Source: Beijerinckiaceae bacterium (GTDB lineage Bacteria > Pseudomonadota > Alphaproteobacteria > Rhizobiales > Beijerinckiaceae). From it: DNA of 64,000 bases. A program made the translations under genes and the position numbers. Position 1 is the stretch's first letter; every line of letters begins with the position of its first letter. The stretch covers positions 42,778 to 106,777 of the forward strand of contig WSYC01000008.1 in assembly GCA_009773635.1 (NCBI GenBank), given 5' to 3'. This document shows, piece by piece, positions 9,943-18,964 of the stretch. The notes beneath the pieces are model-generated. The model was not told the DNA's origin. It was given only the letters and a program-made list of their open reading frames with translations, and searched no databases.

Positions 9943-9943
9943 G

Positions 9944-11023
9944 TTATTTCTCGTCGAGCCCGGCGATCGCGCGGGCGAAATCGCGGGCGGCGAAGGGTTC
10001 GAGATCATCGACACCTTCGCCGACGCCGATGAAATGCACGGGCAGACCGAATTTGCCGGCGAGTGCGACGAGGATGCCGCCGCGCGCCGTGCCGTCGAGC
10101 TTGGTCATGATCAGCCCGGTGATCCCGGCGATGGATTTGAAGGCTTCGACCTGCGAAATCGCGTTCTGGCCGACGGTCGCGTCGAGCACGAGCAGAGCGG
10201 CATGGGGCGCTGTTTCGTCCACTTTCTTGATCACACGGACGATTTTGGAGAGTTCCTCCATCAGTCCCTGCTTGTTCTGGAGCCGCCCGGCGGTATCGAT
10301 CAGCAGGATATCGGTGCCGGCTTCCCGCGCTTCGGTGAGCGCGTCGAAGGCGAGACCGGCGGCATCGCCTCCCTGATTGCGCGCCACGAACCCGGCGCCG
10401 GTGCGTTCCGCCCAGATCTTGAGCTGCTCGATCGCGGCAGCGCGGAAGGTGTCGCCTGCCGCCAGCGTCACGGACTTGCCCTCCGCGCGGAATTTCGCGG
10501 CGAGCTTGCCGATGGTCGTCGTCTTGCCGGAGCCGTTGACGCCGACCATCAGGATCACGAACGGTTTCTTGTTGGCATCGATCACCAGCGGCATCGCAAC
10601 GGGGGCCAGCACCTTCTCGACCTCGGCGGCGAGCGCAGCCTTGATCTCTTCGGGCGCGACGGTCTTGTCGAAGCGGTCCTTGCCGATGGTCTGGACAATG
10701 CGCCCGGCGACTTCGATCCCGAGATCGGCCTGGATCAGCACGTCCTCGAGATCCTGCAACGTCTCCGCATCGAGCTTTCGCGTCGTGAAGATTGCGGTGA
10801 TGCCGGAGCCGATCTGCGACGCCGTGCGGCCAAGTCCGCTTGACAGCCGTTTCCACCACGAGAGCTTCGGGGAGGCTGGGGGAGAGGGTGCGGCACTTTC
10901 AGCGGCAGGCGATGCCGGGGTGTCCGTCGTCAGCGCTGCCGGGATGTCCTGAGCGGCAGGCTCCATCTTGCCGCGTCCGAAAAGGCGGCCGAGGAAACCT
11001 CCGGATTTCTTGTCGTCACTCAT
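9944..11023 (-). CDS. ftsY: Signal recognition particle receptor FtsY
   Basis: SRP receptor GTPase that docks Ffh-ribosome complexes at the inner membrane. The 359 residues comprise a short basic and Ala/Pro/Ser-rich A-domain (1-55), an N-domain, and the SRP GTPase G-domain with GVNGSGKTTTIGKLA from residue 161, DTAGRLQNK, and TKLDGTARGG. The A-domain is short, as in alphaproteobacteria. It is the last of the dapF-mtaB-ftsY run on this strand; its partner ffh lies 6 kb away on the other strand. Confidence 0.96.
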   Translation of the reverse strand: MSDDKKSGGFLGRLFGRGKMEPAAQDIPAALTTDTPASPAAESAAPSPPASPKLSWWKRLSSGLGRTASQIGSGITAIFTTRKLDAETLQDLEDVLIQADLGIEVAGRIVQTIGKDRFDKTVAPEEIKAALAAEVEKVLAPVAMPLVIDANKKPFVILMVGVNGSGKTTTIGKLAAKFRAEGKSVTLAAGDTFRAAAIEQLKIWAERTGAGFVARNQGGDAAGLAFDALTEAREAGTDILLIDTAGRLQNKQGLMEELSKIVRVIKKVDETAPHAALLVLDATVGQNAISQVEAFKSIAGITGLIMTKLDGTARGGILVALAGKFGLPVHFIGVGEGVDDLEPFAARDFARAIAGLDEK

Positions 11024-11043
11024 GGTTCTGGCCTTGCCGCATT

Positions 11044-12375
11044 CTATTCCGCCGCGATCCCGCAGGCGCCGGTCAGCAGCATACCTGCGAGGCGCGTTCC
11101 GTCATGCCCTGTAATTCTGGCGCGCGCCAGTGTTCCCGGCTCGGCAATTTCGGAAAATCGAACGGTGGTGAAGTCGTCGAGATGGCCGATCTGCCCGCGC
11201 TCGGTCAGGATATCGGCCTCCTGCCCCACCCAGCCGTCGAGATGGCGCGCAAGCGCGAGACGCCCGGCCTCCCGCAGCCGCGCGGCACGCGCCTTGATGA
11301 CATCGCCAGCCACTTGCGGCATCCGCGCTGCCGGCGTGCCCGCGCGCGGCGAATATGGGAAGACGTGCAGGAACGTGAGCCCGCAATCGTCAATCAGACG
11401 GAGCGAATTTTCGAACATGGCCTCGGTCTCGGTCGGAAAGCCGGTGATGATATCTGCGCCGAACACGAATTCGGGTCGCGCGGCGCGCAGCTCCGCACAG
11501 AAACGGATCGCATCCGCGCGGCTGTGCCGACGCTTCATCCGCTTGAGGGTGAGATCGTCGCCGGCCTGCAGCGAGAGGTGGAGATGCGGCATCAGCCGCG
11601 CTTCTTCCTTCAGGAGGCTGATCAACAGCGCATCAGCCTCGATGGAATCGATCGAGGAAATCCGCAGCCGCTTGAGATCGGGCACGTGATCGAGGATCGC
11701 CTTGACGAGCGTGCCGAGCTTCGGCGCTCCCGGCAGGTCCGCGCCATAGGAGGTAAGGTCGACGCCGGTGAGCACGACCTCGCGATAGCCGGATGCCACC
11801 AGCCGCGCGATCTGGGCTGTCACTTCGCCCATCGGCACCGAGCGGGAATTGCCGCGCCCGAACGGGATGATGCAGAAGGTGCAGCGGTGATCGCAGCCGT
11901 TCTGCACCTGCACGAAGGCGCGGGCGCGCCCTTCGAGCGTGTCGATCTGGTTCCCTGCGATCATGTGCCCGGCGGTTTCGCGGGTGCTCATGATGTCGTT
12001 GACGAGGACGCGCTCGGTGGCCGCAATGCCGAAATCCGGCGGCATCGTCGGTACGGTTTCGGACCAGGTTTCCGGCTTCAGCTTGATGTCGTTGCCGATG
12101 ATCTGGCTGACCTCGCTCATGGCGGCGAAGGTTTCGGGTTCGGTCTGCGCCGCGCAGCCGGTAATGATGATGCGGCGATCCGGGCTATCGCGCTTGAGGC
12201 GCCGGATGGTTTGCCGCGCCTGCCGTACCGCTTCGGCAGTGACCGCGCAGGTGTTGACAATCACAAGATCCGTCTGCCCCGCCTCGCGCGCGGCCTTGCG
12301 GATGGCCTCGCTTTCCAGCGTGTTGAGCCGGCAGCCGAGGGTGATCACCTCGACGGAAGGGGCATCCATTGTCAT
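11044..12375 (-). CDS. mtaB: tRNA t6A37 methylthiotransferase MtaB
   Basis: Radical-SAM enzyme that adds a methylthio group to t6A37 of tRNA. The 443 residues begin with the UPF0004 domain (TLGCRLNTLESEAIR, VNTCAVTAEA) supplying the auxiliary Fe-S cysteines. The radical-SAM CxxxCxxC motif, CDHRCTFC, lies near residues 158-165, and a C-terminal TRAM-like region follows. The LNTLES variant and length favour MtaB over MiaB or RimO. The start overlaps the dapF stop by four bases, so the two are probably translated together. Confidence 0.94.
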   Translation of the reverse strand: MTMDAPSVEVITLGCRLNTLESEAIRKAAREAGQTDLVIVNTCAVTAEAVRQARQTIRRLKRDSPDRRIIITGCAAQTEPETFAAMSEVSQIIGNDIKLKPETWSETVPTMPPDFGIAATERVLVNDIMSTRETAGHMIAGNQIDTLEGRARAFVQVQNGCDHRCTFCIIPFGRGNSRSVPMGEVTAQIARLVASGYREVVLTGVDLTSYGADLPGAPKLGTLVKAILDHVPDLKRLRISSIDSIEADALLISLLKEEARLMPHLHLSLQAGDDLTLKRMKRRHSRADAIRFCAELRAARPEFVFGADIITGFPTETEAMFENSLRLIDDCGLTFLHVFPYSPRAGTPAARMPQVAGDVIKARAARLREAGRLALARHLDGWVGQEADILTERGQIGHLDDFTTVRFSEIAEPGTLARARITGHDGTRLAGMLLTGACGIAAE

Positions 12376-13295
12376 TCGGCGGCAGCAGGCAATGCGAGGA
12401 GTGAAGGATCAATCACTCCCGAGAAACTCGTCGCGACCGGACCGGTCATGATGACATGACCGTTGGTATCGCGACCGATCGTGAGCGTGCCGCCGGGCAG
12501 GGTGATGCGGATATCGCCGTTCGCGAGCCCGAGGCGCGCCGCCGCGACCGCAACCGCGCAGGCAGCGGTGCCGCAGGCAAGCGTAATGCCCGCCGCGCGC
12601 TCCCAGACGTGAACGCGAAAGGCATTGGGGCCCAGCGGGCTTACCAGCGAGATATTGGCCTTTTCAGGGAAGATCGGATGCCGCTCCAGCAGCGGTCCGA
12701 TGCGGGTAAGGTCGAAGCGGTCGGCATCCTCGACGAAGAAGATCGCATGCGGATTGCCCATGCTGACGGCCGAGAACCATGCCGGCAACGCCGGGTCGAT
12801 GGCGGAAACATCGAGCGGAACACGCATCGTATCCGCACCGGCCCCGGCGAGCGGGATTTCGTGCCAATCAAGGGATGGCAGGCCCATATCGACCGCGACG
12901 AGCCCATCGCTCAACCGGGCATGAAGCAGGCCGGCGCGGGTCTCGATCACGGCATCCAAAGTGCCCTTTTCATACGCGAGCCATTGGCCAATGCAGCGCG
13001 TCGCATTGCCGCAGGCCCCGACTTCCCCGCCATCGGGGTTGTAAATGCGCATGGTCGCGTCCGCCTTCACGCTGGGTTCGAGCACGATGAGCTGGTCACA
13101 GCCGATCCCCAGGCGGCGATCCGCGATCCGCGCCAGCACTGCTGTTGGCAGGGCGAGGGGGTGGCGGCGTGCATCGATCACGACAAAGTCATTGCCGAGG
13201 CCGTGCATCTTGCGGAAGGGGATCACATCATCACCAGCCAGGTCGGAAAGCTGGTCCTGACGCGTTATTGCACTTGCCCCGTGAGTGGTTACCAT
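12372..13295 (-). CDS. dapF: Diaminopimelate epimerase
   Basis: DapF converts LL- to meso-diaminopimelate for lysine and peptidoglycan synthesis. Both catalytic cysteines are present, in GACGNATRC and LACGTAACA, and the N-terminal KMHGLGNDFVVID is a clear family mark. The start is placed at ATG 13295 (AGGA eight bases before); alternatives are an ATG at 13322 and a GTG at 13226, the latter giving the usual VIPFRKM start. It heads the dapF-mtaB pair and is divergent from a phytase-like gene. Confidence 0.95.
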   Translation of the reverse strand: MVTTHGASAITRQDQLSDLAGDDVIPFRKMHGLGNDFVVIDARRHPLALPTAVLARIADRRLGIGCDQLIVLEPSVKADATMRIYNPDGGEVGACGNATRCIGQWLAYEKGTLDAVIETRAGLLHARLSDGLVAVDMGLPSLDWHEIPLAGAGADTMRVPLDVSAIDPALPAWFSAVSMGNPHAIFFVEDADRFDLTRIGPLLERHPIFPEKANISLVSPLGPNAFRVHVWERAAGITLACGTAACAVAVAAARLGLANGDIRITLPGGTLTIGRDTNGHVIMTGPVATSFSGVIDPSLLALPAAAE

Positions 13296-13429
13296 GGAAT
13301 TGTCCTGAACGCATTTGAACAAAGACTTGTCATGGCTTTGGTGTCCATGCAGATAGCGATATAACGGGTTCTGGCGCCAGACGAAATGTCTCGTGACGCT
13401 TTCGGCCCCATGAGATAGGCAATTTGTTG

Positions 13430-14854
13430 ATGCGGCGCCACAATGCGGTTCCGGGTTCCCGATCCATGCCTCTCGTCGCTCTGAAGGCGATGATGGTCGG
13501 CCTTGCTATGCCGTTTCTGGCCGCGACAGCCGTTCCGCAGGCGAACGACAAGCCAACGCCGGATCCGCCGCCACCGCCCCCCCCTGTGCTCTCGGCACCC
13601 GCGCCGCAGAAGCCTGTGGGGATGCCGGTCCAGATCGCCAACCTGCCGCTGGGCGTTGTCACTTTCCCGAATGGCAAGGCCATGAACCTTGCTGTGGCCA
13701 TGGGTTCTGCCGCCTTCCGCCAGCCAGGAGACGCGCAGGGACGGCTCTGGTTGATGACGGATCGCGGACCAAACGCCCTGTGTGCGGATGCCAAGCGGCT
13801 GATCGGCCTTGAGCCCGAACAGCTCTGTAGCGGCGACAAGGCGGGGCGGATCTACCCGTTGCCCGGCTTCGTGCCCTCGCTTTATGCCGTCGATATCGGA
13901 CCGGATATGGTTGCGCGGATCAACGTCTTCGTGCCGCTCAAGGGCAAGTCCGGCAAGCCGATTTCGGGCCGGCCGACCCCTGGTGCCGGTGGCGCAAAGG
14001 GCGAGCAATCCTTTGCGATCGACGGCAAGCCATTGCCCCCCGACCCGTCGGGTATTGACCCCGAAGCCTTTGTGCGGCTCGGCGACGGCAGCTTCTGGGT
14101 CGCCGAGGAGTTCGGTCCCTCGCTATTCGAGGTGAGCCCGGAAGGTACGATCCGCAAGCGGCTGGTGCCGGCCAATGCCGCCGGTGATTTCAAGGATGCC
14201 GATTATGACATCGTGCCCAGCTTGCCACCGATCATGCGGCTCAGGGTGCCCAACCGCGGTTTCGAGGGCCTCGCGATCTCGCCGGATGAGAAATTTCTCT
14301 TTGCGATGATGCAGGCGCCGCTCGCCAACCCGGATCCTGAGGCCGTCCGCCAGTCCCGCAATGTGCGCATCTGGAAAATCGAGCGCGAAACCGGGCAGAT
14401 CGTTGGCCAGTTCCTGTACCAGCTCGATGAGCCCCGGGAATTCAAGGCGGATAACGACGGGCGCGAGCGGACCCGGCAGGAGGTCAGCGCGAGCGAGCTT
14501 GTTGCGGTCGGGGACAACAAACTGCTGGTACTGGAAAAGATCGACAAGACGTCGCGGCTGTTTCTGGTGACGATGGATGAGACCAACCGCGTGCCCGGCG
14601 AGTTTGATCTGCCGGAGATGAACCCCAGTCTCGAAGTGCTTGAGGGCGAGGCTCTTGCCTTACGCGGGCTGGTGCCGCTGCCGAAGACGCTGGTGCTTGA
14701 TACCGATGCGGTTCCCGGCCTGCCCGCCAAGATCGAAGGTGTTGCCGTGATGGCACCCGACGAGCTTATCGTCGTCAACGACAGCGATTTCGGCATCGAC
14801 GGCGTGCGCACGCAGCTGTTTCGGATTACATTGCCGCAGCCGGTCTTGCGCTAG
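13430..14854 (+). CDS. Secreted esterase-like phytase-domain protein
   Basis: About 475 residues with a signal-like N-terminus (LVALKAMMVGLAMPFLAATAV), a proline-rich linker (residues ~40-60), and a phytase-like domain (PF13449 type, a predicted beta-propeller). Domain marks are WLMTDRGPNA, IDPEAFVRLGDGSFWVAEEFG, PNRGFEGLAISPDEK, and a terminal DELIVVNDSDFGIDG. Family substrates are poorly known; phosphoesterase activity is only implied by the name. ATG 13430 is used; TTG 13424 and ATG 13466 are alternatives. It is followed after 33 bases by another secreted protein. Confidence 0.85.
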   Translation: MRRHNAVPGSRSMPLVALKAMMVGLAMPFLAATAVPQANDKPTPDPPPPPPPVLSAPAPQKPVGMPVQIANLPLGVVTFPNGKAMNLAVAMGSAAFRQPGDAQGRLWLMTDRGPNALCADAKRLIGLEPEQLCSGDKAGRIYPLPGFVPSLYAVDIGPDMVARINVFVPLKGKSGKPISGRPTPGAGGAKGEQSFAIDGKPLPPDPSGIDPEAFVRLGDGSFWVAEEFGPSLFEVSPEGTIRKRLVPANAAGDFKDADYDIVPSLPPIMRLRVPNRGFEGLAISPDEKFLFAMMQAPLANPDPEAVRQSRNVRIWKIERETGQIVGQFLYQLDEPREFKADNDGRERTRQEVSASELVAVGDNKLLVLEKIDKTSRLFLVTMDETNRVPGEFDLPEMNPSLEVLEGEALALRGLVPLPKTLVLDTDAVPGLPAKIEGVAVMAPDELIVVNDSDFGIDGVRTQLFRITLPQPVLR

Positions 14855-14887
14855 GGCGATGCGCCCAACGACCTGATGGAGGCACCC

Positions 14888-15571
14888 ATGCTGATGCCCG
14901 GAAATTCTCCGACCCTGCGCAAGATGTGCGGAGCGTTGCTGTTTGCAGGGCTTCTGCTGGCCGCGCCCGTTGCGGCCCAGCAGGCTTCACCACCAGCGCC
15001 GCAGGCACCTGCCACGCAAGCTCCCGCTGTCCCCGTGCCTGCACCACCTGCCACTCCCCCTGCCGAGGTCGCCAAGCCGGTGGAGCCGGTGAAACCCGCC
15101 GGAGATGGCGGCGGCGAAATGCGGGATGTTGCCGCGCGCCCGGTCATCCGGCTGAAGGGCCAGAGCACCTGGAACGAGGGTTTTGCCTCGCTGAAGAAGG
15201 CGCTCGCGCTGCTCGATGCCGAGGCCAGGCGCCTCAACCTGCCGCGTGAAGGCAACCCGATGGCCTATTTCGTCGATAGCGACGATATCGGCTTCACCTA
15301 CGAGGCGATGCTGCCGCTCGGCGCGCCCGCACCTGCCGGCACAGCGTTCGGCAAGGAATTTGATGCCGCGCTCTCGCCCGGCGGCCGCGCAGTGGTCTTC
15401 AGCCACGAAGGCGCTTATGACGAGATCGACACCGCCTACGAGGCGCTGACAGCCTGGCTCGATGACAAGAACCTCGTCTCTACCGGTAAATTCCTCGAGG
15501 AATACGAGCTTGTGCCGGAAAAGAGCGACGAGACCACGCTGAAGCTCAAGATTGTGGTGTTTTTGAAGTGA
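14888..15571 (+). CDS. Secreted GyrI-like (AraC effector-binding fold) protein
   Basis: About 227 residues: a signal sequence (LLFAGLLLAAPVAAQQ), an Ala/Pro-rich linker (~residues 35-75), and a domain resembling the GyrI-like small-molecule-binding fold. The marks are VIRLKGQSTWNEGFASL, then VFSHEGAYDEIDTAYEALTAWL near the end, which matches the HxGxYdel..aY..l..wl pattern of that fold. That fold usually occurs in the cytoplasm, so a secreted copy is unusual. GGAGG five bases before ATG 14888 decides the start over ATG 14876. Its stop overlaps the GNAT gene (TGATG). Confidence 0.75.
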   Translation: MLMPGNSPTLRKMCGALLFAGLLLAAPVAAQQASPPAPQAPATQAPAVPVPAPPATPPAEVAKPVEPVKPAGDGGGEMRDVAARPVIRLKGQSTWNEGFASLKKALALLDAEARRLNLPREGNPMAYFVDSDDIGFTYEAMLPLGAPAPAGTAFGKEFDAALSPGGRAVVFSHEGAYDEIDTAYEALTAWLDDKNLVSTGKFLEEYELVPEKSDETTLKLKIVVFLK

Positions 15572-16026
15572 TGCATGCAAGTGGTGCACTCGTCTGCCGC
15601 AACGCGTGCAAGACAGACCTTGAAGCCATCCTCCGGCTTTATTCTCAGCTGAGCAGCAACAACCCCGATGTGCCCGAGGTGCTGGCGCAAAAGCGTTTCG
15701 ATAAAATGCTCGACATGCTGGGTCTTTATTTCGGTGTCGGGGAAATCGAGGGACGTGTTGTGACTACGGCTGTGCTCCTGCTGGTGCCAAACCTGACGCG
15801 CGGCGCGCGTCCTTTCGGTGTGATCGAGAATGTTGTCACCGATGCAGCCATGCGCGGCAACGGCTTCGGAAAAACGTTGATCCAGTATCTTCTGGAACGG
15901 GCCCGGTACGCCGACGCTTACAAAGTCATGCTCATGACAGGGCGCACGGAAGACAACGTGCTTCATTTCTACGAGAGTTGCGGTTTTACTCGGGGAACGA
16001 AGACCGCTTTTGAAGTGCGCTTCTAA
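15571..16026 (+). CDS. GNAT-family N-acetyltransferase
   Basis: A 151-residue GNAT-fold acetyltransferase. The acetyl-CoA-binding motif A appears as VIENVVTDAAMRGNGFGKTLIQYLLERA (motif R-G-N-G-F-G-K), followed by VMLMTGRTEDNVLHFYESCGF, the usual motif B. The substrate cannot be told from sequence. ATG 15571 overlaps the preceding stop (TGATG), so it is probably co-translated with the GyrI-like gene. Its stop abuts the stop of the convergent LysE-type gene. Confidence 0.88.
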   Translation: MHASGALVCRNACKTDLEAILRLYSQLSSNNPDVPEVLAQKRFDKMLDMLGLYFGVGEIEGRVVTTAVLLLVPNLTRGARPFGVIENVVTDAAMRGNGFGKTLIQYLLERARYADAYKVMLMTGRTEDNVLHFYESCGFTRGTKTAFEVRF

Positions 16027-16641
16027 CTACCCCCGCGTCGCCGTCACCACGCCTGCGCCGATCAGCAGCGCGCCGCCGGTGCGGTTGAACGTGCGGATCG
16101 CGGATGGCTGGCGGAACAGGGTCCGCGCTTTCGAGGCCACCAGCGCGTAACCAAAGGCGTTGAGGAAGGCGAGGACGAGGAAGGTCGTCTCGAAAATCAC
16201 CATCTGCGGCAGCAGCGGCGCGTTCGTATCGAGAAATTGCGGCAGGAACGCCACGAAGAACGTGATACTTTTCGGGTTGAGCGCCGTGATCAGCCAGGCG
16301 TGCGCCAGCATCTTGAGCCGCGACGTCGCCTCGGTGTTGGCGCGCGCCTCGAAGGTGCCGCCAGCGCGGAACAGTTTTATCCCGAGCCAGATCAGGTAGG
16401 CCGCGCCGCACCACTTGAGCACGGTGAACACGGTCGCCGATGCCATCAGCAGCGCGCCGATGCCGAGCATCGAGAGCGTCATCGCGGTGAAATCACCGAG
16501 CGCGACCCCCGCCGCCATCGGCAGCGCGACGCGCCAGCCCTGTCCGAGGGCGTAGGAAATCACCAGGAGGATCGTCGGGCCGGGGATCAGCAGCAGGACG
16601 ACGGAGGCGGCGGAAAAGGCGAGCCAGGTTTCGAAGGACAC
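16027..16641 (-). CDS. LysE/RhtB-family amino-acid exporter
   Basis: A 204-residue inner-membrane protein of the LysE/RhtB export family, which pumps out amino acids or derivatives. It has about six hydrophobic segments and the family motif LLLIPGPTILLVISYALGQGWR near the N-terminus, then ALNPKSITFFVAFLPQF at mid-length. I place the start at GTG 16641 (VSFETWLAFS), which gives the normal length; a longer in-frame reading to 17034 would add 130 residues with no family character. Substrate unknown. Confidence 0.87.
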   Translation of the reverse strand: MSFETWLAFSAASVVLLLIPGPTILLVISYALGQGWRVALPMAAGVALGDFTAMTLSMLGIGALLMASATVFTVLKWCGAAYLIWLGIKLFRAGGTFEARANTEATSRLKMLAHAWLITALNPKSITFFVAFLPQFLDTNAPLLPQMVIFETTFLVLAFLNAFGYALVASKARTLFRQPSAIRTFNRTGGALLIGAGVVTATRG

Positions 16642-17048
16642 GGGCGAACTCCAGAATGAGCCCTGAGCCAGCCATGAGAAAGCGGCGCTGTCCAGCTCTC
16701 CGTTGTGATTGCCCTCGCCTTGACCTTCCCGCTCGTTCGCTGTAATCACCGCGCTCCAATCAGGTGAGATCGTCTTGATCCGCCGACCCGAGGTTCGCCC
16801 CGGGAGGTCAACGCCCGACAGCGCGATGCGCCCTCGGGCGCGAAATCGTTTGGAACAACGCGGGCCAACCAGCCTGCGCCCTGCCGGAAGCCCTTGGGCT
16901 GAAGGCAAGGAGCAACGCGACGCCGAGCTTATGCGAGGGAAGCCCGGCGCAGCCGGACACGAAGAAACCTCCCCGGAGGGGTAGGAGCAATGCGACGCCG
17001 AGCAGGAAGCGACAGCTTCCGTTGCGAGGGTCAAAAGGGAAAAAAGAT
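16642..17048. other. Intergenic region upstream of ffh with imperfect repeats
   Basis: No gene is recognisable in these 407 bases. A 21-base sequence (AGGAGCAACGCGACGCCGAGC) occurs at 16908-16928 and again at 16983-17003 with one mismatch. A perfect 6-bp hairpin (17005-17010 with 17015-17020, loop GACA) lies 28 bases before the ffh start, and a CCTCC/GGAGG inverted repeat sits between the two copies. The stretch must carry the promoters of the divergent LysE-type gene and ffh, but no clear -35/-10 pair could be fixed. Confidence 0.5.
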
Positions 17049-18620
17049 ATGTTCGAGGGCCTTTCGGGTCGTCTTTCCGGCATTCTCGACAAACTCACGC
17101 GCCGCGGTGCGCTGAGCGAGGCGGATGTTGCCGAGGCGATGCGCGAGGTGCGCCGGGCGCTGCTCGAGGCCGATGTCGCACTCGATGTTGTCCGCGATTT
17201 CACCGAGAAGGTGCGCGCCCGCGCGGTTGGCGCGAATGTCGTCAAGTCGGTCACCCCCGGCCAGATGGTCGTCAAGATCGTCAACGATGAGCTTGTCGCG
17301 ATGCTCGGCTCGGATGCCGATCCGATCAGCCTGCAGGCGACCCCGCCGGTCGGCATTCTCATGGTCGGCCTGCAAGGCTCCGGTAAAACCACGACCACCG
17401 CGAAAATCGCCAGACGCCTCACCAACCGGGACAAGAAAAAGGTCCTGATGGCCTCGCTCGATACGCGCCGTCCGGCCGCGATGGAGCAGCTGGCGGTTCT
17501 GGGCCGCGACAACGGCATTGATGTTTTGCCCATCGTCGCCGGCCAGAACGCCATCGAGATTTCACGCCGCGCTGAACAAGCTGCGCGTCTCGGCGGCTAT
17601 GATGTCGTGATCTTCGATACCGCCGGCCGCGTCACGCTCGATGACGAGCTGATGGAGGAGGTTGTCCGCGTCAAGGCCGCGATCGGCCCGCATGAGGTGC
17701 TGCTGGTGGCGGATGCGCTCACCGGTCAGGACGCGGTGAATACCGCCCGCGCCTTCGATGGCCGCGTCGGCATCACCGGCATCGTGCTGACCCGCGTCGA
17801 TGGCGACGGGCGCGGCGGTGCGGCGCTCTCGATGCGCGCGGTGACCGGCAAGCCGATCAAGCTCATCGGCATGGGCGAGAAGATGGATGCGCTGGAGGAT
17901 TTCCATCCCTCGCGCATCGCCAACCGCATCCTCGGCATGGGCGATATCGTCAGCCTCGTCGAGAAGGCCGCGGCGAACATCGATCAGGAAAAAGCGCTGG
18001 CGATGGCCGAGCGCATGAAGAAGGGCAAGTTCGACCTTTCGGACCTGCGCGATCAGCTCAAGCAGATGGAAAAACTCGGCGGCCTTGGCGGCCTCATGGG
18101 CATGCTGCCGGGTGTTGCGAAGGCCAAGGGCCAGATGGAAGCCGCTGGCGTCAACGACAAGATGATCGCACGGCAGGTGGCCATCGTGAATTCGATGACC
18201 CCCACTGAGCGCGCCAACCCGGATATCCTCAAGCATTCCAGAAAGAAGCGCATCGCGGCGGGTTCGGGCACCTCGGCGGAGGAGATCAACAAGCTCCTCA
18301 AGATGCATCGCGGCATGGCCGACATGATGAAGGCTGTCGGCAAGGGCGGAAAAGGATTGGGCGGACGCGGGCCGATGGCGGGGCTGGCGAATATGTTCGG
18401 GATGGGTGGCGGCATGCCGGATCTCTCGAAGCTTCCGCCTCCGGGTGCGGGCGGTGGCATGTCCACCGATGCCATCGCCGAGGCGCAGAAGCAGCTTGAG
18501 AAGCTTCAGGGGCCGGGTGGCGCGAAGCTGCCGGGTCTTCCGGGCCTCGGCAAGGGGCTTCCGGGCCTTGGCGGCCTGCCGGGGCTGGGCGGGTTTAACC
18601 CGTTCGGGAAGAAGAAATGA
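17049..18620 (+). CDS. ffh: Signal recognition particle protein Ffh
   Basis: SRP54-type GTPase that binds 4.5S RNA and signal peptides on ribosomes. The 523 residues contain the N-domain, the G-domain with GLQGSGKTTTTAKIA near residue 107, DTAGRVTLD and TRVDGDGRGG, and a C-terminal M-domain (after ~300). The tail is very rich in glycine, methionine and proline (MAGLANMFGMGGGMPD; repeated LPGLG/LGGLPGL). ATG 17049 starts the conserved MFEGLSGRL. It heads the ffh-NIPSNAP-rpsP-rimM-trmD-rplS series; the next gene overlaps its stop by four bases. Confidence 0.97.
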   Translation: MFEGLSGRLSGILDKLTRRGALSEADVAEAMREVRRALLEADVALDVVRDFTEKVRARAVGANVVKSVTPGQMVVKIVNDELVAMLGSDADPISLQATPPVGILMVGLQGSGKTTTTAKIARRLTNRDKKKVLMASLDTRRPAAMEQLAVLGRDNGIDVLPIVAGQNAIEISRRAEQAARLGGYDVVIFDTAGRVTLDDELMEEVVRVKAAIGPHEVLLVADALTGQDAVNTARAFDGRVGITGIVLTRVDGDGRGGAALSMRAVTGKPIKLIGMGEKMDALEDFHPSRIANRILGMGDIVSLVEKAAANIDQEKALAMAERMKKGKFDLSDLRDQLKQMEKLGGLGGLMGMLPGVAKAKGQMEAAGVNDKMIARQVAIVNSMTPTERANPDILKHSRKKRIAAGSGTSAEEINKLLKMHRGMADMMKAVGKGGKGLGGRGPMAGLANMFGMGGGMPDLSKLPPPGAGGGMSTDAIAEAQKQLEKLQGPGGAKLPGLPGLGKGLPGLGGLPGLGGFNPFGKKK

Positions 18621-18934
18621 GCGGCACCATGGTCACTTGCTACCTCAAATATATCATTGATCCCTACAAACTCGCCGAGTTCGAGGAATATGGCCGGATG
18701 TGGATCCCGCTGGTCGAGAAACTTGGTGGCAAGCATCACGGATATTTTCTTCCCTCTGAGGGCGCCAGCAATGTTGCTCTCGCGCTTTTCAGTTTCGAAG
18801 GCCTTGCCGCTTACGAGGAATATCGCCGCAAGATGGCGGTTGATCCCGAATGCAACGCTGCGATCGCCTTTGCCGAGCGGACGCGCTGCATCCTGAGTTA
18901 CGAGCGCAGCTTCATGCGCCCCGTATTTTCCTGA
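18617..18934 (+). CDS. NIPSNAP-family protein
   Basis: A 105-residue protein of the NIPSNAP family, a ferredoxin-like alpha/beta-barrel fold found alone or in dimers. Marks are VTCYLKYIIDPYKLAEFEEY near the N-terminus, HHGYFLPSEG, and ALALFSFEGLAAYEEYRRKM. The molecular function is unknown; bacterial members often accompany unrelated housekeeping genes. It overlaps ffh by four bases (ATGA), so it is translated with it. It is inserted between ffh and rpsP, which are otherwise neighbours in many alphaproteobacteria. Confidence 0.87.
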   Translation: MSGTMVTCYLKYIIDPYKLAEFEEYGRMWIPLVEKLGGKHHGYFLPSEGASNVALALFSFEGLAAYEEYRRKMAVDPECNAAIAFAERTRCILSYERSFMRPVFS

Positions 18935-18964
18935 ACTTCTGTCTCACTGAAAGGAACCTGAACC

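Noticed and set aside
10840..12459. Plus-strand frame of 539 codons opposite mtaB
   Set aside because: The radical-SAM cysteines and UPF0004 motifs are on the minus strand; no family fits the plus frame.
16642..17034. 130-residue N-terminal extension of the LysE-type gene
   Set aside because: It has no family character and runs over repeats; a GTG at 16641 gives the normal length.
16642..17048. 4.5S RNA or tRNA gene before ffh
   Set aside because: No conserved SRP-RNA apical loop or tRNA T-loop/cloverleaf sequence was seen.
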